8,792 bases of DNA from Bacteroidales bacterium (GCA_025350385.1 JANXXZ010000303.1:1-8792); one strand, 5' to 3'; shown: positions 1 through 7,327, numbered from the stretch's first letter. The notes: generated by a model from the letters alone, not told the origin. Numbers and translations: made by a program.

Positions 1-2367
1 CTCAGGCAGGAAGGATGCCTTTTTATCAGTTACTTCCAGTATAAATCGTTTGGCAAACCAGGTGTTCTTCTGAGGGTTATAATAGATAGCAGTAACTGGT
101 CTCATGGGAACGAACTTCTCGATGATGATCATATCCTCATCAAAATGGTTGGACAGATCAAATGTCATGAGCCGGTAAAAACCGGAATCGGTGATGGTAA
201 GTATACGGTCATCTTCTTTAAAAGCGCCAAGATACCTGCCACGTTCATCCGTATTTATCCGCATAACCGTATCGTCGTACCAGATCTTACGGGCGCCGAG
301 TGTCGAGAATCCTTTTTCGGCCTGTATGATTTTTTTCACCGCATTTTTGCTCATTAAGTTGCCCTGGGAACTGCGCCCCTTAATGGCAAGCTCTGCAAAA
401 TCGAAATCGAAGCTTAGTTTCTTAAGCCTGGGTTTGGGTTTAAGAGCAACTCTGATTAATTCGGCTTCCCCATTTTCATTAGCTGTAAAGTAAAGGATTT
501 TGGAGCCAGGAGTTCCCTTCGTGATCACATACTCCTTATCGCGCACTATACCGGTGACAGCAAAACGTTTAATGTACACCGAACCCATTCTGCCGTCCTG
601 GTATACCACATTATAAACGGTGCGTTCGTCGTTTTTCTTGAACACATCAATATGCACTACATTTTCCCCCACGAATACCTTTTCAGCCACACGGGTTACA
701 ATGAAAGTTCCGTCTTCACGGAATACAATGATATCGTCGATATCAGAACAATCGCGGACAAATTCATCTTTCTTAAGACCGGAACCGGCAAAACCCTCAT
801 CCCTGTTCACATAAAGCTTTTGAGTAGCCGCGGCAACGGCTGCAGCTTCGATCGATTCGAAACTCCGGATCTCGGTTTTCCGTTCGCGTCCGGCGGCATA
901 CTTCCGTCTGATTTCCTCATAAAACGAAATTGCATATTCCACCAGGTGTGCCAGGCTGTACTTTACTTTCCTTATTTCATCCACCAATTGCATCATCTGT
1001 TCGTCCGATTTTTTCACATCGAAACGGGTGATGTTGCTCATAGGTTTATCAATCAGGCGCTTATAATCCTCGTTTTCGATGGTACGGTAGAATTGCTGGA
1101 AATAGGGTGAAAACAGCTTATTCAACACTTTACACACCACTTCGAATGAGCCGGCGCTTTCGTAATCAGGATGCTTGTACATGCCATCCTGGATAAATAT
1201 TTTCAGTAATGAACTAAAAAAGACCTTTTCCTCCAGTTCACCAAGATGGAATTCCAGTTCAGCTTTCAGCATATCCACTGTTTGCTGGGTGGAGATCCTT
1301 AATATTTCGGAAACCCCGATGAACACCGGTTTCCCTCCCATGATCACACAGGCGTTGGGCGATTCGGACCGCTCGCAATAGGTAAAAGCGTACAGGGCGT
1401 CAATGGTCTGGTCGGGGGAAACTCCGGGCTGAAGGTGAATAAGAATTTCAACTGTGGCTGCTGTATTATCGTCAATCTTGCGGATCTTGATCTTGCCTTT
1501 TTCATTTACAGCAATAATACTGTCGATGAGGTCACCGGTTGTTGTGCCAAATGGAACTTCACTTATTACAAGTGTTTTCTTATCCAGCTGATTGATCCGT
1601 GCACGAATCCTGACCCTTCCGCCCCGGAGTCCGTCGTTGTATTTTGAGACATCTGCAAGCCCGCCTGTCGGGAAATCCGGTAAAAGGATAAAATCTTCTC
1701 CTTTAAGGATAGCGATGGAGGCGTCGATTAGTTCGACAAAATTGTGGGGAAGAATTTTTGACGCAAGTCCAACGGCAATTCCTTCAACACCCTGCGCAAG
1801 AAGTAAAGGGAATTTAACAGGAAGTGTGATTGGTTCCTTGTTTCGGCCATCGTACGACGCTTTCCATTTGGTGGTTTTTGTATTAAAAGCCACATCGAGC
1901 CCGAACTTCGAAAGCCTTGCTTCAATGTACCTGGGAGCTGCAGAACTGTCGCCGGTAAGTATATTTCCCCAGTTTCCCTGGGTATCAATAAGTAATTCTT
2001 TTTGCCCTAATTGCACCATGGCATCGCCAATGGATGCGTCGCCATGAGGATGGTATTTCATAGTATGACCGATCACATTGGCTACCTTATTGTACCTGCC
2101 GTCCTCGAGTTCATACATTGAATGCAGGATACGCCGCTGTACCGGTTTTAGCCCGTCAAGTACTTCAGGCACTGCACGCTCAAGAATTACATAAGATGCA
2201 TAATCAAGAAACCAGCTTTTGTACATCCCCGGTAAATGGGTTGTACGGTGTAATTCATTTACTTCTTCTGTTTCCGGAGTAAGAATTTCTTCATTTTCAG
2301 GGATCCCGGAAAGGTCATCCAGGGAGTTCTCTTCCATTTCGTTGTCAGGTAAATCGTTTTCTTCCAT
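1..2367 (-). CDS. parC: DNA topoisomerase IV (gyrase-type) subunit A, 3' end outside the window
   Basis: This is the DNA-breaking and rejoining subunit of a type IIA topoisomerase, which with ParE decatenates and relaxes chromosomal DNA in the cytoplasm. The visible part is 789 codons with no internal stop; about the last 60-120 residues of a usual Bacteroidota ParC lie off the left edge. Residues 1-40 form a very acidic tail. The breakage-reunion core then starts with WFLDYASYVILERAVP (52-67) and KPVQRRILHSM (74-84). The winged-helix motif KYHPHGDASIGD spans 104-115, and the catalytic tyrosine is Y147 in APRYIEARLSK. From roughly residue 540 the chain looks like the beta-pinwheel DNA-wrapping domain. 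The ATG at 2367 is the only possible start in frame, because a TGA lies eight codons upstream at 2389-2391. ParC is preferred to GyrA because of the HPHGDASIGD form, but a generic 'gyrase/topo IV A' label is also acceptable. No TAnnTTTG promoter is visible in the 88-bp gap upstream, so read-through from the BatA-like gene is likely. Confidence 0.95.
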   Translation of the reverse strand, partial: MEENDLPDNEMEENSLDDLSGIPENEEILTPETEEVNELHRTTHLPGMYKSWFLDYASYVILERAVPEVLDGLKPVQRRILHSMYELEDGRYNKVANVIGHTMKYHPHGDASIGDAMVQLGQKELLIDTQGNWGNILTGDSSAAPRYIEARLSKFGLDVAFNTKTTKWKASYDGRNKEPITLPVKFPLLLAQGVEGIAVGLASKILPHNFVELIDASIAILKGEDFILLPDFPTGGLADVSKYNDGLRGGRVRIRARINQLDKKTLVISEVPFGTTTGDLIDSIIAVNEKGKIKIRKIDDNTAATVEILIHLQPGVSPDQTIDALYAFTYCERSESPNACVIMGGKPVFIGVSEILRISTQQTVDMLKAELEFHLGELEEKVFFSSLLKIFIQDGMYKHPDYESAGSFEVVCKVLNKLFSPYFQQFYRTIENEDYKRLIDKPMSNITRFDVKKSDEQMMQLVDEIRKVKYSLAHLVEYAISFYEEIRRKYAAGRERKTEIRSFESIEAAAVAAATQKLYVNRDEGFAGSGLKKDEFVRDCSDIDDIIVFREDGTFIVTRVAEKVFVGENVVHIDVFKKNDERTVYNVVYQDGRMGSVYIKRFAVTGIVRDKEYVITKGTPGSKILYFTANENGEAELIRVALKPKPRLKKLSFDFDFAELAIKGRSSQGNLMSKNAVKKIIQAEKGFSTLGARKIWYDDTVMRINTDERGRYLGAFKEDDRILTITDSGFYRLMTFDLSNHFDEDMIIIEKFVPMRPVTAIYYNPQKNTWFAKRFILEVTDKKASFLPE

Positions 2368-2454
2368 CCCGGAAAAGAGTTTATAATGTCAGTTGATGTT
2401 CCTAATGTGATTTATAATCAAAGTTCTTTACGCAAGTTTGAAAAATGTCTTTCC

Positions 2455-4524
2455 TCAATATTTCCATACCCTGAGCAAGACCACCTCACCAAGCAGGAAC
2501 AACAGCGAAAGCCAGACAAAATATTTCCATAATTGGGTTCCGTAGTTCATCTCATGCAACACTTCATCCACGGGCTTATGATCCGTTTTAAGAATGCTGA
2601 AGTTTGTGAGGTGAGATTGGTTAAGCATTTTTTCAATATCTCCCTGTTCCAGGCAGGCAGGATCGCTTTCGTCGCGATTGTAATTGAATGAAAGACCACA
2701 TACAGGTTCATTTTCAGAAGTCAGCATATAATTGCCCGCCAGGGTTACCTGGTTATTGACAAAAATATTTGTCACTGAACCTATGCGATGATGTTCCGGG
2801 ATAAGTTCAAAATCACCAGCCAACGACCTGATTTTAAAAACCTTATCCGAATCAGGGGCTGAATGGTTGATTCGTATGGCTTCATTCTGGCCCGCAATGT
2901 AATACAATCTCAAGGGAGGACGGCTGATTAACGCTATATTGTATAGTACAGGTACAAACAGGGCCTGCCTCGGGAAGTTACTGAATGCAGGGTCAAAAGG
3001 AACCGCAAATTGAACCACCTGTCCCAGTGATGAATTGGTAAGGGTGAGGAAATCGCGGCCATTAAGCATTCTAATAAGCGGCTGTGTGAGTGATGCAGAT
3101 GCAGGAACGATAGGAAAATGTTTCAGAACAAATGGAAGCTCAGTATTTTCAGGCAAACCGTTCCCGCTCCCGGGAGTCTTTTCAAACACATCCCTGAAGA
3201 CCGGACTTTCAATGGTCAGTTTTACGACTTTGGTATCAGTTGTATCTAATGCCTGGTATCCAGGACAGTTCAGGGACGAAAGAAAAGAATTGTACGAAGC
3301 CAGATCAGGATTGGGAGCCGGGGTAATGGCAATGGTTCCGCCGTTGCCGACAAAACGCTTCAGTTCCTGTGCCAGGCCCGATGAAATGGCCGGCAGTTCA
3401 TTCAGGATTATGAGGTTATAAGAAGGCAAACGGCTGTAGTCAAGCGATTTTTCCGGCAGGTTTTGCAGTCTGACAGCTGAATCCTGGGTAAAGAGCGCAT
3501 TCAGGAACCGGTTTTCATCTTTGCCATTGATGGCGAGCACTGTAAGCGAAGAAGTGACCTGAAAGGAGAAGTAGAATTTATCGTCATAGATTACAGGGTA
3601 ATCGGTTACCTGCATCACTCCTTGCTGGATGCCCGGCTTGTAATTGGTGAAAGGCATTTTGACTTCTACTGAAGCCCCGGATTTGATATCGATACTTGCC
3701 ACAGCTTTCTGGCTGCCGTTTATTTCGAGTTTGACCGGAATTTTCTCAAGATCCTTATCTGATTTATTCGAGACCCGGGCATTAAGTACCGCACTATGAC
3801 CGGCTTGCTGGAGCGGCAGGTCAAACCAGCAGGAATCGATGTACGCATTCCCCGGGCTGTTGGCTTTAACCGGGATCAGGTAGGTGGTTACCAGAGAGTC
3901 ATGAATACTTCCAACAGAACTATAGGCTGATTTCTGAAAATCGGAGATAATGAAAGATGTACGGCGCGATGACTGGCTGGTGTTCAGGATGTCGTACTGG
4001 CGGCTTATAATTTCCGGCAGTTTATGCGATCCAGGTGAAGGTTTCACTTCTTCAAGCATGGTTAAAAATTCATCGCGGGTAACGAGCCGCTGGTGCCGGC
4101 CTTCAAAATCGTTGGTGAGAAGCTGGAAATAATCGGATGGCTTATAGGCCGACACTATTTCTTTGGCTTTCTGTTTTGCCTCGTTGAGCAGGGAGCCATT
4201 TCCTCCTACAGCTTCCATACTGAATGAATTATCCACGAAAACACTCACCGCATTGCGGGCTGCGATGGGAGCCTTGTTTTCCTTAAATGGAATATATGGC
4301 TGAGCAAATATCATTACGAGTGATACCACTGCCAGTATTCTCAAAAGAAGGATAATGAGGTGCCGAAGTTGGGACCGTTTCTGCGTTTCCTGCTTCAACT
4401 CCTTGATAAATCGCACATTTGTAAAATACACCTTCCTGAACCTGCGGAAATTGAACAGGTGGATGATGACCGGGATGGCGACAGCAAAAAGTCCAAATAG
4501 ATATGCCGGGTTTACAAATTGCAT
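2455..4524 (-). CDS. BatA-domain membrane protein with VWA-like MIDAS motif
   Basis: This 689-residue inner-membrane protein starts with the BatA 'two-TM' N-terminal domain (aerotolerance regulator N-terminal family). Helix 1 covers about residues 8-25, followed by the basic FNFRRFRKVYFTN segment (24-36), and helix 2 covers about 56-77. A von Willebrand A-like segment follows. The MIDAS DxSxS motif is D98-N-S100-F-S102, and IISDF at 192-196 supplies a likely further metal-site aspartate. Residues 225-325 look like an Ig/CARDB-like beta domain. Residues 328-530 resemble the glutamine-amidotransferase-like fold seen in these proteins (LIILNELPA, GGTIAITP). A last hydrophobic helix at about 667-685 ends in a short basic tail. 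The start is fixed by an in-frame TGA four codons upstream. The family is common in Bacteroidota; some members sit with MoxR/BatB-E genes, which are absent here. The exact role is unknown; a cell-envelope or stress function is only an inference. Confidence 0.92.
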   Translation of the reverse strand: MQFVNPAYLFGLFAVAIPVIIHLFNFRRFRKVYFTNVRFIKELKQETQKRSQLRHLIILLLRILAVVSLVMIFAQPYIPFKENKAPIAARNAVSVFVDNSFSMEAVGGNGSLLNEAKQKAKEIVSAYKPSDYFQLLTNDFEGRHQRLVTRDEFLTMLEEVKPSPGSHKLPEIISRQYDILNTSQSSRRTSFIISDFQKSAYSSVGSIHDSLVTTYLIPVKANSPGNAYIDSCWFDLPLQQAGHSAVLNARVSNKSDKDLEKIPVKLEINGSQKAVASIDIKSGASVEVKMPFTNYKPGIQQGVMQVTDYPVIYDDKFYFSFQVTSSLTVLAINGKDENRFLNALFTQDSAVRLQNLPEKSLDYSRLPSYNLIILNELPAISSGLAQELKRFVGNGGTIAITPAPNPDLASYNSFLSSLNCPGYQALDTTDTKVVKLTIESPVFRDVFEKTPGSGNGLPENTELPFVLKHFPIVPASASLTQPLIRMLNGRDFLTLTNSSLGQVVQFAVPFDPAFSNFPRQALFVPVLYNIALISRPPLRLYYIAGQNEAIRINHSAPDSDKVFKIRSLAGDFELIPEHHRIGSVTNIFVNNQVTLAGNYMLTSENEPVCGLSFNYNRDESDPACLEQGDIEKMLNQSHLTNFSILKTDHKPVDEVLHEMNYGTQLWKYFVWLSLLFLLGEVVLLRVWKY

Positions 4525-4552
4525 TGTATGCGCTCAGGTTGCATTTAATTGC

Positions 4553-4560
4553 CAAAGGTA
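4553..4560 (-). promoter_or_regulatory. Candidate Bacteroidota -7 element for the BatA-like gene
   Basis: Read on the minus strand, 4560-4553 is TACCTTTG, an exact match to the Bacteroidota -7 consensus TAnnTTTG. It would place transcription start near 4546, giving a leader of about 20 bases before the ATG at 4524. The -33 element is imperfect: a TTTCC stands at 4582-4578, about the right distance upstream, in place of TTG or TTTG. The position just ahead of a real gene supports it, but an 8-mer with two free positions can occur by chance. Confidence 0.4.
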
Positions 4561-4629
4561 GCTAATTCGCTTTTCGGGGAAAGGGGTTGTGAATAAGTTT
4601 TGAAAGAAAATCTGAAAGATAAGATAAAA

Positions 4630-4674
4630 GACAAAAGCAGGAAAGACAAAAGCAGGAAAGACAAAAGTATGGAA
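4630..4674. repeat. 15-bp tandem repeat, three copies
   Basis: The unit GACAAAAGCAGGAAA occurs at 4630-4644 and, identically, at 4645-4659. A third copy at 4660-4674 (GACAAAAGTATGGAA) differs at 2 of 15 positions. Looser copies built on GATAAAAG flank it on both sides. The block is purine-rich on the plus strand and lies in the divergent spacer between the BatA-like gene and the hydrolase. Copy-number variation by slippage is plausible. No conserved gene spans it. Confidence 0.85.
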
Positions 4675-4687
4675 GATAAAAGAACAA

Positions 4688-4743
4688 GCAGATAATAGAA
4701 CGCAGATAATGAGGATGCAACAGATTTTCGCGGATAATAAATT
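4688..4743. repeat. Degenerate 14-bp periodic repeat
   Basis: GCAGATAAT occurs at 4688-4696 and again at 4702-4710, and GCGGATAAT at 4730-4738. The spacings of 14 and 28 bases imply a 14-bp period with one diverged unit at 4716-4729. It follows the 15-bp repeat almost directly, so most of 4615-4743 is repetitive. It may be a worn intergenic repeat. Confidence 0.5.
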
Positions 4744-4939
4744 GATTGTCATAGCAGGGAGAAACAGCGGTAATACATCAACTGTAACAAATCCAATCCA
4801 ACGTTGTTTATCTCTAACTTATTTCAGCGTTTTAAAGGCATTTATTTAACATGAGAATGTGGTAGTGTTGTTAAAAACATGAATGCCCCCCTACTGATAA
4901 TTCTAATCATACAGTATCCAAACCTAAAGCAGATCATAC
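4744..4939. other. Rest of the divergent intergenic region; no feature seen
   Basis: This AT-rich stretch lies between the repeat block and the hydrolase start. I see no open frame, RNA gene or strong hairpin. I also see no exact TAnnTTTG element on the plus strand, so the promoter of the hydrolase is not identified. If the hydrolase is a pseudogene, that promoter may have decayed or may use a different sigma factor. Confidence 0.5.
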
Positions 4940-5709
4940 ATGATAAATTCAAAAACAATCGTGTTTATACACGGATTATTTATGAACCCTAAAAGCTGGA
5001 AACCATGGCTGGAATATTTTGAAGCCAGGGGCTTTACTTGTTATGCTCCCGCATATCCATGCCATGAAGGCGAAATACTGGAATTAAGAAAATACATCCA
5101 TCCTGACCTGGGGAGCCTTACATTTGGAGAGGTTACAGATAGTTTGTCGGGGTTCATCAACCAACTATCCGAAAAACAAATCCTCATCGGGCATTCAATG
5201 GGTGGGCTGGCTGTTCAGAAATTAATCTCCATGAATAAAGGAGTTGCCGGTGTGTGTATTGATTCAGCACCTCCTAAAGGAATTCTCTGTTATAAATGGA
5301 GTTTTCTGAAAGCTAATTTGACGACAATCAACCCGTTAAAAGGGAATTCAGTTTGTATGCCAACTGTTAAGTGGTATCAGTATGCATTTTGCAATTTGAT
5401 GACGATGGAACAAACTTCCACTGAATTCGAAAAATATGTTGTTCCGGAAAGCAGAAATATCCCAGGAGCAGCACAAAAGAGGATGGATTTATTGATTTCA
5501 GAAAGCCGCATAATCCGCTTCTGTTTATTGCCGGCCAACAGGATCACATCATTCCTTCTTCATTAAACCGGAAAAACTTCAATGCTTACAAAGATCCAAC
5601 CAGTAGAAAGGATTTCAGGGAATTTGCCGGAAGAACTCATTACATCTGCGGACAACAAAACTGGGAGGAGGTAGCTGAAAGCATTCACAGCTGGATTAAA
5701 GGCCTGTAA
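4940..5709 (+). pseudogene. Alpha/beta hydrolase interrupted by a one-base frameshift
   Basis: The first frame (4940-5566, 208 residues to its own stop) starts as a typical small cytoplasmic alpha/beta hydrolase. It has FIHGLF with the oxyanion-hole histidine-glycine at residues 9-14 and the nucleophile elbow GHSMGG with S86. From about 5488 the family-like sequence continues one frame away: FIDFRKPHNPLLFIAG, then the acid motif GQQDHIIP, then GRTHY, ending at TAA 5707-5709. Joined by adding one base in the short T run at 5488-5490, the product would be about 256 residues, with triad S86, D202 and H234. That is a normal length for the family. The residues after about 183 in the first frame (ending FCLLPANRITSFLLH) are an out-of-frame tail. 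Without the second part the acid and base are lost, so the unshifted product should be inactive as a hydrolase. There is no signal peptide; the substrate is unknown. Sequencing or assembly error is as likely as a true mutation. Confidence 0.85.
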
Positions 5710-5784
5710 CCTGCTTGAGCTAAAGTCAATTTTGAATCAGCTTAACATCAGATAATTTCACGCTGGGACACGAATCAATATATG

Positions 5785-5812
5785 TTGTAACCGATTGATT
5801 ATGTTACATTTG
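5785..5812 (+). promoter_or_regulatory. Candidate distal promoter for ada
   Basis: TTG at 5785-5787 is followed after 17 bases by TACATTTG at 5805-5812, an exact TAnnTTTG match with accepted Bacteroidota spacing. It would start transcription near 5819, about 120 bases ahead of the ada ATG. Three TTTGCG copies begin inside this element (5809, 5818, 5826). Confidence 0.4.
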
Positions 5813-5893
5813 CGCCATTTGCGACTTTGCGTTATACCTATTTACAATTTTTCGGAATGAATTCAATTTTAAATATAGTTGTCAGTTTTCCGG

Positions 5894-5924
5894 TTGCCCG
5901 GCATATTCAACAAGGTTACTTTTG
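5894..5924 (+). promoter_or_regulatory. Candidate proximal promoter for ada
   Basis: TTG at 5894-5896, a 20-base spacer, and TACTTTTG at 5917-5924 fit the Bacteroidota consensus (TTG, then TAnnTTTG). Transcription would begin near 5931, only about 8 bases before the ATG at 5939, giving a nearly leaderless message. It lies inside the stretch that a TTG start at 5879 would make coding, which argues against that longer start. Confidence 0.4.
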
Positions 5925-5938
5925 CAATAAAAAAGGCT

Positions 5939-6976
5939 ATGCTTACTGATGCTGAAATGTACCGGGCTCTTGTTGCAAAAGATGCCTCTTTTGAAGGAAT
6001 TTTTATCGCTGCAGTAAAAACCACAGGTATTTTTTGCCGTCCCAGCTGTTCAGCCCGAAAACCGAAACAGGAAAATGTTGAGTTTTTCAGTACCACCAAA
6101 GAAGCCATACTGCATGGCTACAGGCCTTGTAGAATATGCAATCCGCTGGAATTGCTCAACGAAACGCCGGTGTATATCAAAGAATTATTGTATGAACTGA
6201 ACGCTGATCCTTCTCTAAAATTTAAGGATTGGGATTTAATTAAGAGGGGAATTGAACCAAGTAAAATCAGGAGATGGTTTCTCAAAAACCATGGAATCAC
6301 TTTTCATGCCTATCAGCGGATGTTCCGGATAAATTCAGCTTTTAAGAAAATCCGGAATGGCGAAACCATTACCTCAACTGCATTTGATGCTGGTTATGAA
6401 TCGTTGAGCGGTTTCATTTATTCATTCAAATCGGTATTCGGAGTATCGCCTTCGAACAGCAGGGAGAAACAGCTTATTGATCTCACCCGTGTTGAGACAC
6501 CCCTGGGAACCATGTTTGCCTGTGCTGTTGAACAGGGTGTTTGCCTCCTGGAGTTCAGCGACCGCAAAATGCTGGAAACGGAGTTCAAAGCATTGGCAAA
6601 AAGGCTGAATGCCACAATAATTCAGGGCGCAAATGCTCATTTTGATATTCTGAACAGGCAACTTTCAGAGTATTTTGAAGGTAAACGGAAAGAATTTACT
6701 GTCCCGCTCTTTACGCCGGGAAGTGAATTTCAACAATCTGCATGGAAAGCCCTTCAGCATATTCCTTATGGTTCAACCCGCTCGTACCGGGAGCAGGCAA
6801 CTGAATTGAAAAAACCGGAAGCAGTGAGGGCTGTGGCAGGAGCGAATGGGATGAACCGGATTTCAATACTAATTCCATGCCACAGGGTAATAGGCTCAGA
6901 TGGGAACCTTACCGGCTATGGCGGGGGACTATGGCGGAAGAAATGGCTTCTGGATTTTGAGAAAGCCAATCAGTAG
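5939..6976 (+). CDS. ada: Ada-type methylation sensor, regulator and O6-alkylguanine-DNA methyltransferase
   Basis: The 345-residue product has the full Ada architecture. Residues about 4-70 are the Ada zinc domain, which takes methyl groups from DNA phosphotriesters. Its four cysteines are C33 and C37 (FCRPSC) and C64 and C67 (CRIC), with C33 matching the methyl acceptor of E. coli Ada. Residues about 79-171 are an AraC-type DNA-binding module (TSTAFDAGYESLSGFIYSFK and GVSPS). Residues about 183-342 are the O6-alkylguanine methyltransferase domain, with the acceptor C314 in IPCHRV and the GYGGGLWRKKWLL end. By family knowledge the methylated zinc domain turns on an adaptive response, and C314 repairs O6-methylguanine by irreversible transfer. 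The ATG at 5939 is chosen over a TTG at 5879: family proteins begin close to this EMY-ALV-KD segment, and a promoter-like element lies between the two. No alkA or alkB is adjacent, so any regulon is elsewhere or limited to ada. Confidence 0.95.
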   Translation: MLTDAEMYRALVAKDASFEGIFIAAVKTTGIFCRPSCSARKPKQENVEFFSTTKEAILHGYRPCRICNPLELLNETPVYIKELLYELNADPSLKFKDWDLIKRGIEPSKIRRWFLKNHGITFHAYQRMFRINSAFKKIRNGETITSTAFDAGYESLSGFIYSFKSVFGVSPSNSREKQLIDLTRVETPLGTMFACAVEQGVCLLEFSDRKMLETEFKALAKRLNATIIQGANAHFDILNRQLSEYFEGKRKEFTVPLFTPGSEFQQSAWKALQHIPYGSTRSYREQATELKKPEAVRAVAGANGMNRISILIPCHRVIGSDGNLTGYGGGLWRKKWLLDFEKANQ

Positions 6977-6992
6977 AAATTTGAAAGCAGCT

Positions 6993-7018
6993 TATTCCAA
7001 TTTAATCGACCTGGAATA
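6993..7018 (+). terminator. Weak hairpin downstream of ada
   Basis: TATTCCA (6993-6999) pairs perfectly with TGGAATA (7012-7018) across a 12-base loop, 16 bases after the ada stop. The position suits a terminator. The stem is short and AT-rich and no long T run follows, so its strength is doubtful. Confidence 0.25.
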
Positions 7019-7102
7019 CTGTTGACTTTAGTCCACGTGAGAGCATCCTTTAATACTGAAAAATTGTCAGTTAAATTTCGTTGAACTTTCCTAGCAGGTA
7101 CC

Positions 7103-7140
7103 CAGGACAACCAGCAGGAGACTCTTCTCAAGGTTGCCTG
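7103..7140. repeat. Imperfect inverted repeat
   Basis: CAGGACAACC (7103-7112) can pair with GGTTGCCTG (7132-7140) with one bulged A. Inside the loop, GAGA and TCTC may add a short inner stem. It lies more than 60 bases upstream of the esterase promoter candidate and has no known role. Confidence 0.3.
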
Positions 7141-7202
7141 CAAGCAGGAAACATGTTTGTGAAACGCTGAAGTTATTCAGGTATTAAGTGAACAATTCAA
7201 CC

Positions 7203-7234
7203 GTGAACCGTATAGAAAATAGGTAGTATCTTTG
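7203..7234 (+). promoter_or_regulatory. Candidate promoter for the esterase
   Basis: TATCTTTG at 7227-7234 matches the Bacteroidota -7 consensus TAnnTTTG exactly. The -33 match is weak: GTG at 7203-7205, 21 bases upstream, replaces TTG. It would give a leader of about 87 bases before the ATG at 7328. Confidence 0.35.
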
Positions 7235-7263
7235 AAACTCAATTATTATATCAGGAAGTAAAA

Positions 7264-7300
7264 GTATCATCAGTCCAGGCAGGACTTAGCCAACTGATAC
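7264..7300 (+). promoter_or_regulatory. Possible structured leader upstream of the esterase
   Basis: Two pairings compete here. AGTCC (7272-7276) with GGACT (7282-7286) makes a compact 5-bp hairpin with a 5-base loop. Alternatively GTAT and CAGT (7264-7267, 7271-7274) pair with ACTG and ATAC (7293-7300), leaving a 3-base bulge. Both use AGT at 7272-7274, so they exclude each other. The site lies in the predicted leader, 28 bases before the start codon. No known riboswitch class is recognised. Confidence 0.3.
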
Positions 7301-7327
7301 ACCTATTTCCGACCAATAACTTGAGAT

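Larger units (their letters stand above)
6977..7327. other. Intergenic region between ada and the esterase
   Basis: No gene is supported in these 351 bases. From left to right they hold a 7-bp inverted repeat just after ada, an imperfect hairpin at 7103-7140, a candidate promoter ending at 7234, and a structured leader ahead of the esterase. The middle part (about 7090-7160) is richer in AGCAGG-type words than its surroundings. A plus-strand open stretch of about 30 codons there has no recognisable protein character. Confidence 0.5.

Noticed and set aside
652..1110. Plus-strand frames of up to about 150 codons across 145-2047
   Set aside because: All lie antisense to the continuous parC frame, which carries clear family motifs throughout.
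3035..3421. Plus-strand frame of 128 codons inside the BatA-like gene
   Set aside because: It is the antisense shadow of a well-supported membrane-protein gene and shows no domain or start signal.
4630..4743. CRISPR-like array
   Set aside because: The units are 14-15 bp and directly abutting, with no unique spacers and no cas genes nearby.
4534..4752. Minus-strand frame of 72 codons with repeated AFVFP units
   Set aside because: The repeats are only the translation of the 15-bp tandem repeat, and the frame overlaps the promoter of the BatA-like gene. It has no family character.
5879..5938. TTG start adding 20 residues to Ada
   Set aside because: The extra residues are not typical of Ada N-termini, TTG is a rare start, and a promoter-like element lies within the stretch. 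The ATG at 5939 fits the family better.
5720..7031. 10-bp inverted words CTAAAGTCAA (5720-5729) and TTGACTTTAG (7022-7031) flanking ada
   Set aside because: They look like mobile-element ends, but they are short, there is no target duplication or transposase, and one 10-bp match between two spacers can be chance.
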